A DNA stretch of 64,000 nucleotides from Streptococcus parasanguinis (GTDB taxonomy: Bacteria; Bacillota; Bacilli; Lactobacillales; Streptococcaceae). The position numbers and the translations under genes were made by a program. Shown piece by piece: positions 1 through 7,359 of this stretch. Where the stretch lies: positions 62,001 to 126,000 of the forward strand of contig NZ_JAHDAC010000003.1 in the NCBI RefSeq assembly GCF_018499505.1. Direction: 5' to 3'. The notes beneath the pieces were generated by a model. The model saw only the letters and a program-made list of their open reading frames with translations. It made no database searches and had not been told where the DNA came from. The stretch's first letter is position 1, and every line of letters begins with the position of its first letter.

Positions 1-1
1 C

Positions 2-865
2 GAGCAGCCTGAACTTGCCATCGTCTTTGGTCGGACGAAACGCCGGGTCGATGAATTGACTCGTGGCTTGAAGATTCGTGGCTTCCGTGCAGAAGGAATT
101 CACGGAGATTTGGATCAAAACAAGCGTCTCCGAGTCCTTCGTGACTTTAAAAATGGGAACTTGGACGTCTTAGTAGCAACAGACGTGGCGGCACGTGGCT
201 TGGATATTTCAGGTGTGACCCATGTCTACAACTACGATATTCCACAAGATCCAGAAAGCTATGTTCACCGGATCGGACGAACAGGTCGTGCTGGGAAAAC
301 AGGTCAATCCATTACCTTTGTATCGCCAAATGAAATGGGCTATTTGCAAATCATTGAGAACTTGACCAAAAAGCGGATGAAGGGAATGAAACCTGCAACA
401 GCAGAAGAAGCCTTCCAAGCGAAAAAACAAGTAGCGCTGAAGAAAATTGAGCGTGACTTTGAAGATGAAAAAATCCGGACCAACTTTGAGAAGTTTGGCA
501 AGGATGCTCGCAAATTGGCTGCAGAATTCACTCCTGAAGAATTGGCTATGTATATTTTGAGCTTGACCGTTCAAGATCCAGACAGTCTTCCAGAAGTTGA
601 AATTGCGCGTGAAAAACCATTGCCATTCAAACCATCTGGTGGTGGCTTTGGTGGAAAAGGCAAAGGTGGTCGTGGAAATGGCCGTCGTGGAGACCAACGC
701 CGTGACCGAAATCGCAGAGATGACCGTGAAGGTGGACGCCGTGATTTCAAACGCAAGTCCAATAAAAATAGCCGGGACTTTGAAGGCAAAGGCAACAAAC
801 GTCCTCATCGTACTTCCAATGAAAAGAAAAATGGATTTGTCATCCGCAACAAAGGGGATAAATAA
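2..865 (+). CDS. cshA: DEAD-box ATP-dependent RNA helicase, C-terminal part (5' end outside window)
   Basis: The reading frame is open from base 2, so this is the 3' part of a longer gene. It encodes the second RecA-like domain of a DEAD-box helicase, which unwinds RNA duplexes with ATP in ribosome assembly and mRNA decay. Visible motifs are motif IV (IVFGRTKR) at the very start, motif V ([11 protein letters not shown]) and motif VI ([13 protein letters not shown]). After the helicase core comes a helical stretch and then a long basic tail rich in Gly, Arg, Asp and Lys, as in CshA/DeaD-type helicases, where it binds RNA. The CshA assignment rests on the motifs plus this tail. An in-frame TTG at 56 is internal, not a start. 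A terminator follows the stop. Confidence 0.9.
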   Translation, partial: EQPELAIVFGRTKRRVDELTRGLKIRGFRAEGIHGDLDQNKRLRVLRDFKNGNLDVLVATDVAARGLDISGVTHVYNYDIPQDPESYVHRIGRTGRAGKTGQSITFVSPNEMGYLQIIENLTKKRMKGMKPATAEEAFQAKKQVALKKIERDFEDEKIRTNFEKFGKDARKLAAEFTPEELAMYILSLTVQDPDSLPEVEIAREKPLPFKPSGGGFGGKGKGGRGNGRRGDQRRDRNRRDDREGGRRDFKRKSNKNSRDFEGKGNKRPHRTSNEKKNGFVIRNKGDK

Positions 866-872
866 GTCCGAA

Positions 873-900
873 GGAATGGTCTAGCAATAGGCCGTTTTTT
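873..900 (+). terminator. Rho-independent terminator of cshA
   Basis: Short stem (878-883 with 888-893, one G-U pair, extended by A-U pairs) followed by six T. It lies just after the helicase stop codon. Confidence 0.65.
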
Positions 901-916
901 ATATGAAAAATAAAAA

Positions 917-949
917 ATACAAGGGTTAACTAGCTGTTAACCCTTGTAT
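917..949. repeat. Perfect 14-bp inverted repeat upstream of small ORF
   Basis: Bases 917-930 and 936-949 are exact reverse complements around a 5-base loop. There is no T-run after it, so it is unlikely to be a terminator on the plus strand. It ends 7 bases before the AAGGAG ribosome-binding site of the small ORF at 968 and could control its translation or be an operator. Confidence 0.6.
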
Positions 950-967
950 ATTTATAAGGAGACCTAA

Positions 968-1126
968 ATGATAACTGACTCTTTTAGAAAAATGTATCAT
1001 GATAAGGAGCATCCAAAAAAGTCAGACAACAGAAAGAATGAATTCCTAAAATGGAATATTTCTGTTAACATATTAAGTCTACAATTATTTCCAAGCCTTG
1101 TCAAGGATTTTTTCTTATTTTTTTAA
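968..1126 (+). CDS. Unrecognised 52-residue ORF
   Basis: ATG at 968 is preceded by a good Shine-Dalgarno sequence (AAGGAG, 957-962). The product would be 52 residues: a charged N-terminal half (MITDSFRKMYHDKEHPKK) and a hydrophobic, Phe/Leu-rich C-terminal half (about residues 32-52), so it could be a small membrane-associated peptide. I recognise no family. No clear promoter is visible, and it could be read through from cshA. It sits between a strong inverted repeat (917-949) and the promoter of the next gene. The ribosome-binding site is the main support; the ORF may be spurious or the remnant of a longer gene. Confidence 0.35.
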   Translation: MITDSFRKMYHDKEHPKKSDNRKNEFLKWNISVNILSLQLFPSLVKDFFLFF

Positions 1127-1150
1127 AATTTTTGACTAGAAAAATAAAAA

Positions 1151-1178
1151 TTGACAATCTCTTCTAAAAGGTTATAAT
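1151..1178 (+). promoter_or_regulatory. Sigma-A promoter of the aldose-epimerase-like gene
   Basis: Consensus -35 TTGACA (1151-1156) and -10 TATAAT (1173-1178) with a 16-base spacer, 40 bases before the start codon. Confidence 0.85.
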
Positions 1179-1217
1179 GAATATAATAACTATACTAATT
1201 AAAAAGAGGTGTCGCCC

Positions 1218-2111
1218 ATGGTGATTGCATTAAAAAATGATGATCTAGAACTACAATTTAAGACATTTGGTGGGGAATTGAGCTCCATTAGAAGTAAGGA
1301 AGGCATAGAATATCTCTGGCAGGGGGATCCAGAGTATTGGTCAGGACAAGCGCCGGTTCTGTTTCCGATTTGCGGGAGTGTTCGTAATGGCCAAGTACAG
1401 TATCATCTAAAAGATGGAGTGAAGACAGGCCAGCTTCCAAGACACGGCCTCATTCGTAAGAGAGAGTTTGAACTCAAAGAACAAACAGACCATCGTCTTG
1501 TCTTTGAAATCACCTCTAACGACGAGAGCTTACAAAATTATCCCTACCATTTTCGAGTGGAAATCGCTTATGAATTGAAAGGGAAAGAAATCACCATCAC
1601 CTATCGCGTGCAAAATTTAGAGTCAGATCAAGTCATGCCTTATTTCATTGGTGGGCATCCAGCCTTTCGTTGTCCCCTTTTAGCAGATGAAGACTATGAA
1701 GACTACGAGTTGATTTTTGAAAAAGAAGAAAGCTGTAGCGTTCCTCTCTTGTTCACAGAAACTGGTTTGGTCGATCGCCTGCAGCGGACGCCATTTTTAG
1801 ACCATAGTCGTAGCTTACCTTTGCGCCATGAACTGTTTGAAAAAGACGCCATTATTTTAGATCAATTAGCCTCCAAATCTGTGCAGCTCCTCTCGAAAAA
1901 ATCCGGTAAAGGTTTGGAATTTGCCTTTGCAGATTTTGAGAATCTCGTCCTTTGGTCTACCAATAACAAGGGCCCTTTCATTGCCTTAGAGCCTTGGACG
2001 GGTATTTCCACATCTGCAGAAGAGGGAGATTTCTTCGAAGATAAAAAAGGTGTGATCCAGTTGGCCCCTCAAGAAACACGGAGTCACCAGTACCGTATCA
2101 CCATTTTGTAA
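1218..2111 (+). CDS. Aldose 1-epimerase family protein (LacX/GalM-like)
   Basis: A 297-residue protein of the galactose mutarotase-like fold, which interconverts alpha and beta anomers of sugars or sugar phosphates. The family signature is seen in the GGHPAF motif near residue 155 and in the C-terminal LEPWTGI segment. The start is taken at ATG 1218, 8 bases after an AAAGAGG ribosome-binding site; a GTG at 1209 overlaps that site and is unlikely. The gene is monocistronic, with its own consensus promoter and a strong terminator. The N-terminal sequence and length resemble the LacX branch more than classical GalM, so the true substrate is unknown. No sugar-catabolic partner lies beside it. Confidence 0.8.
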   Translation: MVIALKNDDLELQFKTFGGELSSIRSKEGIEYLWQGDPEYWSGQAPVLFPICGSVRNGQVQYHLKDGVKTGQLPRHGLIRKREFELKEQTDHRLVFEITSNDESLQNYPYHFRVEIAYELKGKEITITYRVQNLESDQVMPYFIGGHPAFRCPLLADEDYEDYELIFEKEESCSVPLLFTETGLVDRLQRTPFLDHSRSLPLRHELFEKDAIILDQLASKSVQLLSKKSGKGLEFAFADFENLVLWSTNNKGPFIALEPWTGISTSAEEGDFFEDKKGVIQLAPQETRSHQYRITIL

Positions 2112-2116
2112 ATGAA

Positions 2117-2151
2117 AAACCGTTGGACTATGGAGTCCGACGGTTCTTTTT
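2117..2151. terminator. Terminator between convergent genes
   Basis: A 12-bp stem (2118-2129 with 2134-2145, one G-U pair) and 4-base loop followed by a T-run on the plus strand. It overlaps the last codons of the convergent GIY-YIG gene, so the same DNA serves as terminator and coding sequence. Confidence 0.8.
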
Positions 2152-2391
2152 GATATAGTTTAGCTTTGCTTGTCGGGATTTCTTTTTAAAGAGAGCCTCG
2201 GCAGACATAGCAGAGCGTTTATCTGGATAGGATTCTTGGTAAAGAAGTTTAACGGGGAGGCGAGCCCGTGTGTATTTGGCGCCTTTTCCAGCATTGTGCG
2301 TCTTCAGGCGTTTTTCGACATCCGTGGTGTAGCCAGTGTAGAGGGAGCCATCCGCACACTCTAGGACATACATGTAAGCCTTAGTTTCCAT
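2128..2391 (-). CDS. GIY-YIG domain protein (UPF0213 family)
   Basis: An 87-residue single-domain protein. The GIY-YIG motif appears as [16 protein letters not shown] followed by the conserved RLKTHN and the KYTRAR segment of UPF0213/YhbQ-like proteins. These are predicted nucleases, but their biological role is poorly defined. The start is placed at METKAY (2391), because it overlaps the upstream methyltransferase stop by 11 bases in a typical coupled arrangement; upstream in-frame ATGs would add residues lying inside the methyltransferase gene. It forms a two-gene minus-strand operon with that methyltransferase, a pairing common in streptococci. Confidence 0.85.
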   Translation of the reverse strand: METKAYMYVLECADGSLYTGYTTDVEKRLKTHNAGKGAKYTRARLPVKLLYQESYPDKRSAMSAEALFKKKSRQAKLNYIKKNRRTP

Positions 2392-3127
2392 AGTAGATCT
2401 CATGAATCTCGTCTGTATAGCTACCGTCTTCATTGTGAATAAAGAGGGGAGGCAGAATTTTTAAACCATCCAGTGAGCCATCCTTGATCGCCTCAATCAA
2501 TAACATATTTGCCTCTTTGGTCACTTTGGGATAGACAAACTGGATCCTCTTAGGTGCAAGATTGTAACGCTTCATGGTTTCGATGATATCTAAAAAGCGA
2601 TCTGGACGATGGACCATCGCTAAGCGACCATTTGATTTGAGAACCCTCTGGGCCACATGGCAAATTTCATCTAAATTGGTGGTAATTTCATGCCGAGCTA
2701 GGAGGTAGTGTTCACTCTCATTGAGATTGGAATGCTCATCCACCTTGAAATAAGGAGGATTGCAGAGGATGATATCCACCTTACTCCCCTTGATGTGTTG
2801 AGGCAAATGCTTGAGGTCATCGGTGATCATGGACATTTGCTGGTTCAAGCCATTGAGAGCAATGGAGCGGGTAGCCATATCCGCTAGACGTTCCTGAATT
2901 TCGACACCAACGATCTGGGCTTCTGTCCGAGTGCTCGCAAAAAGTCCCACGGCCCCATTTCCAGCGCAGAGATCTACGATCAATCCTCGCTTGGGCAATT
3001 TTGGAAAGCGCGAGAGCAGGACGCTATCCACGGAGTAACTAAAGACTTCCCGATTTTGTATAATTTTCACATCACTTGAAAAGAGTTGATTGACGCGCTC
3101 GCCGTCTTTTAATTCGATATCTGTCAT
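2381..3127 (-). CDS. tRNA1(Val) A37 N6-methyltransferase-like protein (TrmN6/YabB family)
   Basis: A 248-residue class I SAM-dependent methyltransferase. Motif I is [11 protein letters not shown] (about residues 51-61) and the catalytic motif is NPPY (in ILCNPPYF), typical of N6-adenine methyltransferases acting on tRNA or DNA. Its overall size and N-terminal [14 protein letters not shown] match the TrmN6/YabB family, which methylates A37 of a tRNA; the exact tRNA is inferred. The ATG at 3127 has no Shine-Dalgarno sequence. An extended -10 (TGC-TATAAT) ends six bases before it, so the mRNA may be leaderless. The GIY-YIG gene follows with an 11-base overlap. Confidence 0.85.
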   Translation of the reverse strand: MTDIELKDGERVNQLFSSDVKIIQNREVFSYSVDSVLLSRFPKLPKRGLIVDLCAGNGAVGLFASTRTEAQIVGVEIQERLADMATRSIALNGLNQQMSMITDDLKHLPQHIKGSKVDIILCNPPYFKVDEHSNLNESEHYLLARHEITTNLDEICHVAQRVLKSNGRLAMVHRPDRFLDIIETMKRYNLAPKRIQFVYPKVTKEANMLLIEAIKDGSLDGLKILPPLFIHNEDGSYTDEIHEIYYGN

Positions 3128-3133
3128 GGCTCT

Positions 3134-3142
3134 ATTATAGCA
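3134..3142 (-). promoter_or_regulatory. Extended -10 promoter, probable leaderless start
   Basis: On the minus strand this reads TGC followed by TATAAT, ending six bases before the ATG at 3127. The -35 region is weak. A transcript would begin at or next to the A of ATG. Confidence 0.65.
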
Positions 3143-3179
3143 TGAAAAGAGGCTTGGGGAAAGATCGATAGAACATAAA

Positions 3180-3367
3180 AAGAGAGTGGGACAGAAATCG
3201 GTAATTCGTTAGAATTCGATTTCGTCGTCCCACCTCCGCACAGTTGAGTAGGGCTGTAAAAGCTGATGAAATCAGCGTAGTAGAGCCCACTCAACCACTG
3301 CGTCTTGCTCGACAATCCAAAGAAAATTGAGAGGCTAGGACTTTTGTCCCAGCCTCTTTTTTTAATC
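3180..3367. repeat. Structured intergenic element with three hairpins and outward T-runs
   Basis: This non-coding stretch contains an outer hairpin (GTGGGAC 3186-3192 with GTCCCAC 3227-3233), a second compound hairpin (about 3243-3295, enclosing GCTGATGAAATCAGC) and a third (GAGGCTAGGAC to CCAGCCTC, about 3330-3356). The third is followed by seven T on the plus strand. The first is followed by CTCTTTTT on the minus strand, so it can terminate the P-type ATPase transcript. The form is that of a dispersed streptococcal intergenic repeat doubling as a bidirectional terminator. The dispersal is inferred; only one full copy lies here. Confidence 0.65.
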
Positions 3368-5701
3368 AAATTCATATTTTTGGAGAATCGTAGTGAGGAT
3401 AAAGATTCCTGTAAAGATAGCCATCAATGCCAGGTAAACTGGGAAAGTAGTGGCTGTAAGAAGTGAAATCTCGATCAAGTTTTTCAATACGACCGCAGAT
3501 GCGTAAAATCCTACAACAGAGAAGAGGATGAGGAGGGCACGCCAGATATTTAGTGGCAGGCAAGCACGGATAACGGATAGGAAACCGATGGATCCAAGTA
3601 AGTAGTAGGATACAGTAGACATATCGGCTGTAGACCAACCATGGCTTGCTCCCCAAAGGCGAATGAACAAAACACTAAAGACTACCATCAAGGCGCTTGG
3701 TAAGGCTAAAAGAAGAGAACGTCTCAAGAAGTGTTTTTCAACCGGTTTGATATTGCGTTCAAAGGTCAACACAAATGGTGGGAAACCTTCGACGAATTGG
3801 TCGATCAGGGTGATTTGAATAGGGATGAAAGGGAAAATCAGCAAATAGTTGACGTTAAAGAAGAGAGCACTGGCAATACAGATGATAGCCAAGAGGAAGG
3901 AATAGATCGTTTTGATAAAGAAGATTGGAGCGATTCGTCCAATGTTATTCACCACACGACGGCCTTCAAAAAGAATTTCTGGAACGTCATTAAAGTCAGA
4001 GTTCAAAAGAACAATATTGGCAATTTGACGGGTTGCTGGATCTCCCTCAGCCATCACGATGGAGCAGTCTGCTTCGCGAAGAGCAAGGATATCATTGACC
4101 CCGTCTCCTGTCATAGCAGTTGTCCGACCAGCTGCTTTCAAGGTTTGGATGAGCAGTTTTTTCTGGTGAGGAGATACGCGCCCAAAGATAGCTGTTTCTT
4201 CTGCTTGATCCACTAATTGATCATCAGAAATTTTTGAACAATCGATGTAGTTCTCATAATTTTTGAAGCCAGCTTGTTGAGCGATATAAGAGACCGTCAC
4301 AGGGTTATCACCGGAGATGATTTTGAGATCCACTCCTTGAGAGCGCAAATACTCAAGAGTATCTGAAGCCCCTTCACGAATGGGGTCTGTAATCTCAATA
4401 ACCGCAATCCCTTCAAGATTTTCAGGCAATTTCAATTCCTGCATGCTGATCAGTTCTGAACTGTGAGCCAAGACGAGCACGCGCGATCCACGAGCTTGTG
4501 CTTCGACGACAGCAGCGGGATTTTCTTTAAGAAGCATTTCAGGAGCACCGAGAAAGACGGTTCCAAGGTTGGATAGGTGCATGGCTCCCCATTTCCGATC
4601 ACTTGAGAAAGGAATTATGTTTTCCGCAGTATAAGCATGCTCCAACTCCCCATAAGCCTTGCGAATAGCTTGAGCTGTAGGATTGGTGTCCTCGCTATAT
4701 TGCATGTAAGCAGAGAGGATGACCTGGATCGTTTGTTCAGAAAAATGATCCGATAAGCTATGGAGAGATTCGACTGTCATCTTCCCTTGAGTGATGGTAC
4801 CTGTCTTGTCAAGACACAAGGTATCCACACGCGCCAGGGTTTCTACTGAGTACATTTCTTGGACAAGAACCTTGCGCATACCGAGTTTAATAACCGCTGT
4901 CAAAAGAGACGTAACTGTCAGTAAAGCGATTCCCTTTGGCAACATTCCCAAGAGAGCTGTTGAAGAATTCACGACAGAATCTTTGATCGGCAGCATCTTG
5001 ATCAACAGAGCTTCAAAGAAGAGGGCAAGGCCAAATGGGATGATAATTTTACCAGTGAAGCTAGAAATTTTCGCTAAGTTATAAAGAATACGCGAATTGA
5101 TAGGCTTCAAGGTTTTGGCTTCCATCATCAGTTTGTTGGCATAGTTGTTTGCTCCAACTCGCTTGACACGGGCATAGACTTGACCACTGGCAATATAACT
5201 ACCAGAAAGCAGTTCATCACCAACTTCTTTTAAGACCAGATCACTCTCACCAGTCAGCATAGCCTCATTGGCTTCAGCGATACCAGACATGACTTCGGCA
5301 TCACTAGGGATCTGCTCACCCGAAGACAAGAGCATTAAATCACCTAGAACAAGCTTTTCTGGTGGAATCGCATCTTTTTCCCCGTCACGAATGACAGTCA
5401 CTAGCTCACGACTCATGAGGTTGAGCTTATCAATCATCCGCTTGGCGCGCATCTCGGTCATGATCCCTGTAATGGCATTGAAGCAAATGACTGCGAAAAA
5501 GATCATATTGCTCCAGGCCTGTACAGCAGCCAAGGCCACAGCAATCACAAAGTTTAAGGTATTAAACAAGGTGAAGACGTTGCGCTTGATGATTTGCCAG
5601 GTACTGGTACTTGTATTCGTTGTAAAATCATTGGTTTGTCCGCGATCCATTTTCTTGCGGACTTCACTGAGGGACAAGCCCTTTAAATCAATAGTTTCCA
5701 T
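3362..5701 (-). CDS. P-type cation-transporting ATPase
   Basis: A 779-residue integral membrane ion pump. It shows the actuator motif TGES, the phosphorylation motif DKTGT (Asp near residue 298), the nucleotide-binding region and the hinge motif GDGVNDILALREADCSI. Hydrophobic segments lie near residues 35-75 and 215-270, with a cluster of about six at the C-terminus. There are no N-terminal metal-binding domains and no CPx motif, so it is not a copper or zinc pump. Size and sequence suggest the CtpE/Exp7-like group, linked to Ca2+ or Mg2+ transport, but the ion cannot be read here. ATG 5701 is preferred; a TTG at 5707 is also in frame. Neither has a ribosome-binding site, and an extended -10 lies 7 bases before the ATG. 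Confidence 0.88.
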   Translation of the reverse strand: METIDLKGLSLSEVRKKMDRGQTNDFTTNTSTSTWQIIKRNVFTLFNTLNFVIAVALAAVQAWSNMIFFAVICFNAITGIMTEMRAKRMIDKLNLMSRELVTVIRDGEKDAIPPEKLVLGDLMLLSSGEQIPSDAEVMSGIAEANEAMLTGESDLVLKEVGDELLSGSYIASGQVYARVKRVGANNYANKLMMEAKTLKPINSRILYNLAKISSFTGKIIIPFGLALFFEALLIKMLPIKDSVVNSSTALLGMLPKGIALLTVTSLLTAVIKLGMRKVLVQEMYSVETLARVDTLCLDKTGTITQGKMTVESLHSLSDHFSEQTIQVILSAYMQYSEDTNPTAQAIRKAYGELEHAYTAENIIPFSSDRKWGAMHLSNLGTVFLGAPEMLLKENPAAVVEAQARGSRVLVLAHSSELISMQELKLPENLEGIAVIEITDPIREGASDTLEYLRSQGVDLKIISGDNPVTVSYIAQQAGFKNYENYIDCSKISDDQLVDQAEETAIFGRVSPHQKKLLIQTLKAAGRTTAMTGDGVNDILALREADCSIVMAEGDPATRQIANIVLLNSDFNDVPEILFEGRRVVNNIGRIAPIFFIKTIYSFLLAIICIASALFFNVNYLLIFPFIPIQITLIDQFVEGFPPFVLTFERNIKPVEKHFLRRSLLLALPSALMVVFSVLFIRLWGASHGWSTADMSTVSYYLLGSIGFLSVIRACLPLNIWRALLILFSVVGFYASAVVLKNLIEISLLTATTFPVYLALMAIFTGIFILTTILQKYEFD

Positions 5702-5708
5702 AGACAAT

Positions 5709-5717
5709 ATGATATCA
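5709..5717 (-). promoter_or_regulatory. Extended -10 element of the P-type ATPase gene
   Basis: On the minus strand TGA followed by TATCAT, ending 7 bases before ATG 5701. The -35 is poor. It suggests a leaderless or near-leaderless transcript. Confidence 0.45.
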
Positions 5718-5779
5718 TTTTTTTGAGAAAAAGACTATCTAGAATCGGTCCGCTGAGACAATTTTTATCTAAAAAAGGT

Positions 5780-5808
5780 TTGCGGTCAAAATCAGGATAC
5801 GGTATAAT
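5780..5808 (+). promoter_or_regulatory. Promoter of plsC
   Basis: TTGCGG (5780-5785), 17-base spacer, TATAAT (5803-5808). Confidence 0.7.
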
Positions 5809-5876
5809 AAGAAAGAACCTTTTACAGGATGTAATATCTTGTAGAGAGACGAATGAAATGGATTTGAGGAACAACT

Positions 5877-6623
5877 ATGTTTTATACCTATTTACGTGGC
5901 CTTGTTGCCTTTATTCTTTGGGTTTTAAATGGGAATGCCCATTACCATCATAAGGACAATATTCCAGATCGAAAAGAGAACTACATCTTGGTATCGCCTC
6001 ACCGGACTTGGTGGGATCCGGTCTATATGGCCTTTGCGACCAAGCCAAAGCAGTTTATCTTTATGGCGAAAAAAGAGCTCTTCACCAATCGTATTTTTGG
6101 CTGGTGGATTCGCATGTGTGGGGCTTTTCCGATCAACCGTGAAAATCCAGGAGCAGAAGCCATTAAGTATCCTGTCAATATGCTGAAAAAGAGCAACCGT
6201 TCTTTGATTATGTTCCCAAGTGGAAGCCGTCATTCTCAAGACGTCAAAGGCGGTGTTGCCATCATTGCCAAAATGGCGAAGGTCCGTATCATGCCAGTGA
6301 CTTATACTGGTCCAAGAGACTTGAAAGGGTTGGCAACAGGTGAACGCATTGATATGAACTTTGGACATCCCATTGATATTTCGGATATTAAAAAGATGAA
6401 TGACGAAGGAGTGGCAGAGGTTGCTCGCCGTATCCAAGAGGAGTTTGATCGCTTGGATGCGGAAGCACAAGCAATCAACACCCCAACAAAACCTTTTATC
6501 TTGATTCGCTTGTTAAAAATCCTTTTGATTCCCCTTGTCTTAGTCGTGGGCATCTTGACCTTGCTCTTTAGTTACCTGGCAAGCTTTGTATGGGATCCAG
6601 ACAAACATCGGAAAAACAAGTAA
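5877..6623 (+). CDS. plsC: 1-acyl-sn-glycerol-3-phosphate acyltransferase
   Basis: A 248-residue membrane-associated enzyme that acylates lysophosphatidic acid to phosphatidic acid in phospholipid synthesis. The catalytic HX4D motif is H42-RTWW-D47, followed by the FPSGSR block that binds the glycerol phosphate. An N-terminal hydrophobic stretch and a C-terminal membrane segment (about residues 205-232) fit anchoring to the inner face of the membrane. The ATG at 5877 follows a GAGG ribosome-binding site. It is transcribed divergently from the P-type ATPase and ends at a strong terminator, directly before the comEA promoter. In other streptococci plsC also precedes the comEA locus. Confidence 0.9.
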   Translation: MFYTYLRGLVAFILWVLNGNAHYHHKDNIPDRKENYILVSPHRTWWDPVYMAFATKPKQFIFMAKKELFTNRIFGWWIRMCGAFPINRENPGAEAIKYPVNMLKKSNRSLIMFPSGSRHSQDVKGGVAIIAKMAKVRIMPVTYTGPRDLKGLATGERIDMNFGHPIDISDIKKMNDEGVAEVARRIQEEFDRLDAEAQAINTPTKPFILIRLLKILLIPLVLVVGILTLLFSYLASFVWDPDKHRKNK

Positions 6624-6654
6624 AAAAAACTGAGAGTTTCTCTCAGTTTTTTTT
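6623..6654 (+). terminator. Terminator of plsC
   Basis: Stem ACTGAGAG/CTCTCAGT with a TTT loop, flanked by A8 and T8. Its T-tract runs straight into the cin-box of comEA. Confidence 0.9.
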
Positions 6655-6659
6655 ATTTT

Positions 6660-6667
6660 TACGAATA
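6660..6667 (+). promoter_or_regulatory. SigX (ComX) cin-box of comEA-comEC
   Basis: Exact TACGAATA, the streptococcal late-competence promoter core, 23 bases before the comEA ATG and preceded by the expected T-rich tract. Confidence 0.9.
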
Positions 6668-6690
6668 ATAAAAGTGAGAGGAGGTTTCTT

Positions 6691-7359
6691 ATGGAGGATA
6701 TCATTGAAAAAATCAAAGAATATAAGCTCTTTTTAGCTCTTACTGCTATCGGACTCTTACTTGGAGGGTATTTTCTTTTTCATCGACCTCAGTCAAGTGC
6801 ATCCACCATACCGGATCTTTATCAGGCTTCTAGTTCAACTTCGAGCAAAGAAAAGGTGCAGACCACTAGTTCCAAAGAAGAAAAGACGGCGACTTCTGTG
6901 TCTGATGCACCCGAGATCATTACCGTCGATGTCAAAGGAGCCGTCAAACAACCAGGTGTCTATGAGTTGCGCTCCAATAGCAGAGTCCACGATGCTATTT
7001 ATAAGGCAGGCGGGATGACAGCAGATGCCAATAGCCAATCGGTCAACTTGGCGCAAAAACTCACCGATGAAGCAGTGATCTATGTTGCTAAAGAAGGAGA
7101 GGATGTTCCAGTACTTGGAAGTTCAGAAAGTCCTGCAACTTCGTCAGCGCCAGCAGAAAAAACAGGCAAGGTCCATTTAAATCGAGCAACCGAATCAGAT
7201 CTCCAGACAGTATCAGGCATTGGCCAGAAACGTGCCCAGGACATTATCGCCTATCGCGAAGCAAATGGTCCTTTTCGATCAGTGGATGATCTGAAGAATG
7301 TTTCAGGAATCGGAGAGAAAACACTGGAGAAACTAAGAGATGCTTTCACGGTGGATTAA
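6691..7359 (+). CDS. comEA: Competence DNA receptor ComEA
   Basis: A 222-residue membrane-anchored protein that binds incoming double-stranded DNA on the outer face of the membrane. It has an N-terminal membrane segment (about residues 14-33), a Ser/Thr/Lys-rich linker, a SLBB-type domain (starting at VDVKGAVKQPGVYEL) and a C-terminal pair of helix-hairpin-helix motifs (VSGIGQKRAQDII and VSGIGEKTLEKL) that grip DNA. The start follows a strong AGAGGAGG ribosome-binding site. Transcription is from a perfect cin-box, so expression is limited to the competent state under SigX. It overlaps comEC by 20 bases, indicating translational coupling. Confidence 0.96.
   Translation: MEDIIEKIKEYKLFLALTAIGLLLGGYFLFHRPQSSASTIPDLYQASSSTSSKEKVQTTSSKEEKTATSVSDAPEIITVDVKGAVKQPGVYELRSNSRVHDAIYKAGGMTADANSQSVNLAQKLTDEAVIYVAKEGEDVPVLGSSESPATSSAPAEKTGKVHLNRATESDLQTVSGIGQKRAQDIIAYREANGPFRSVDDLKNVSGIGEKTLEKLRDAFTVD

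Noticed and set aside
209..808. 199-residue ORF on the minus strand
   Set aside because: Lies wholly inside the conserved cshA frame, with no ribosome-binding site and no family resemblance.
3124..3375. 83-residue minus-strand ORF across the intergenic element
   Set aside because: Runs through three strong hairpins and overlaps promoter and both neighbouring genes; non-coding composition.
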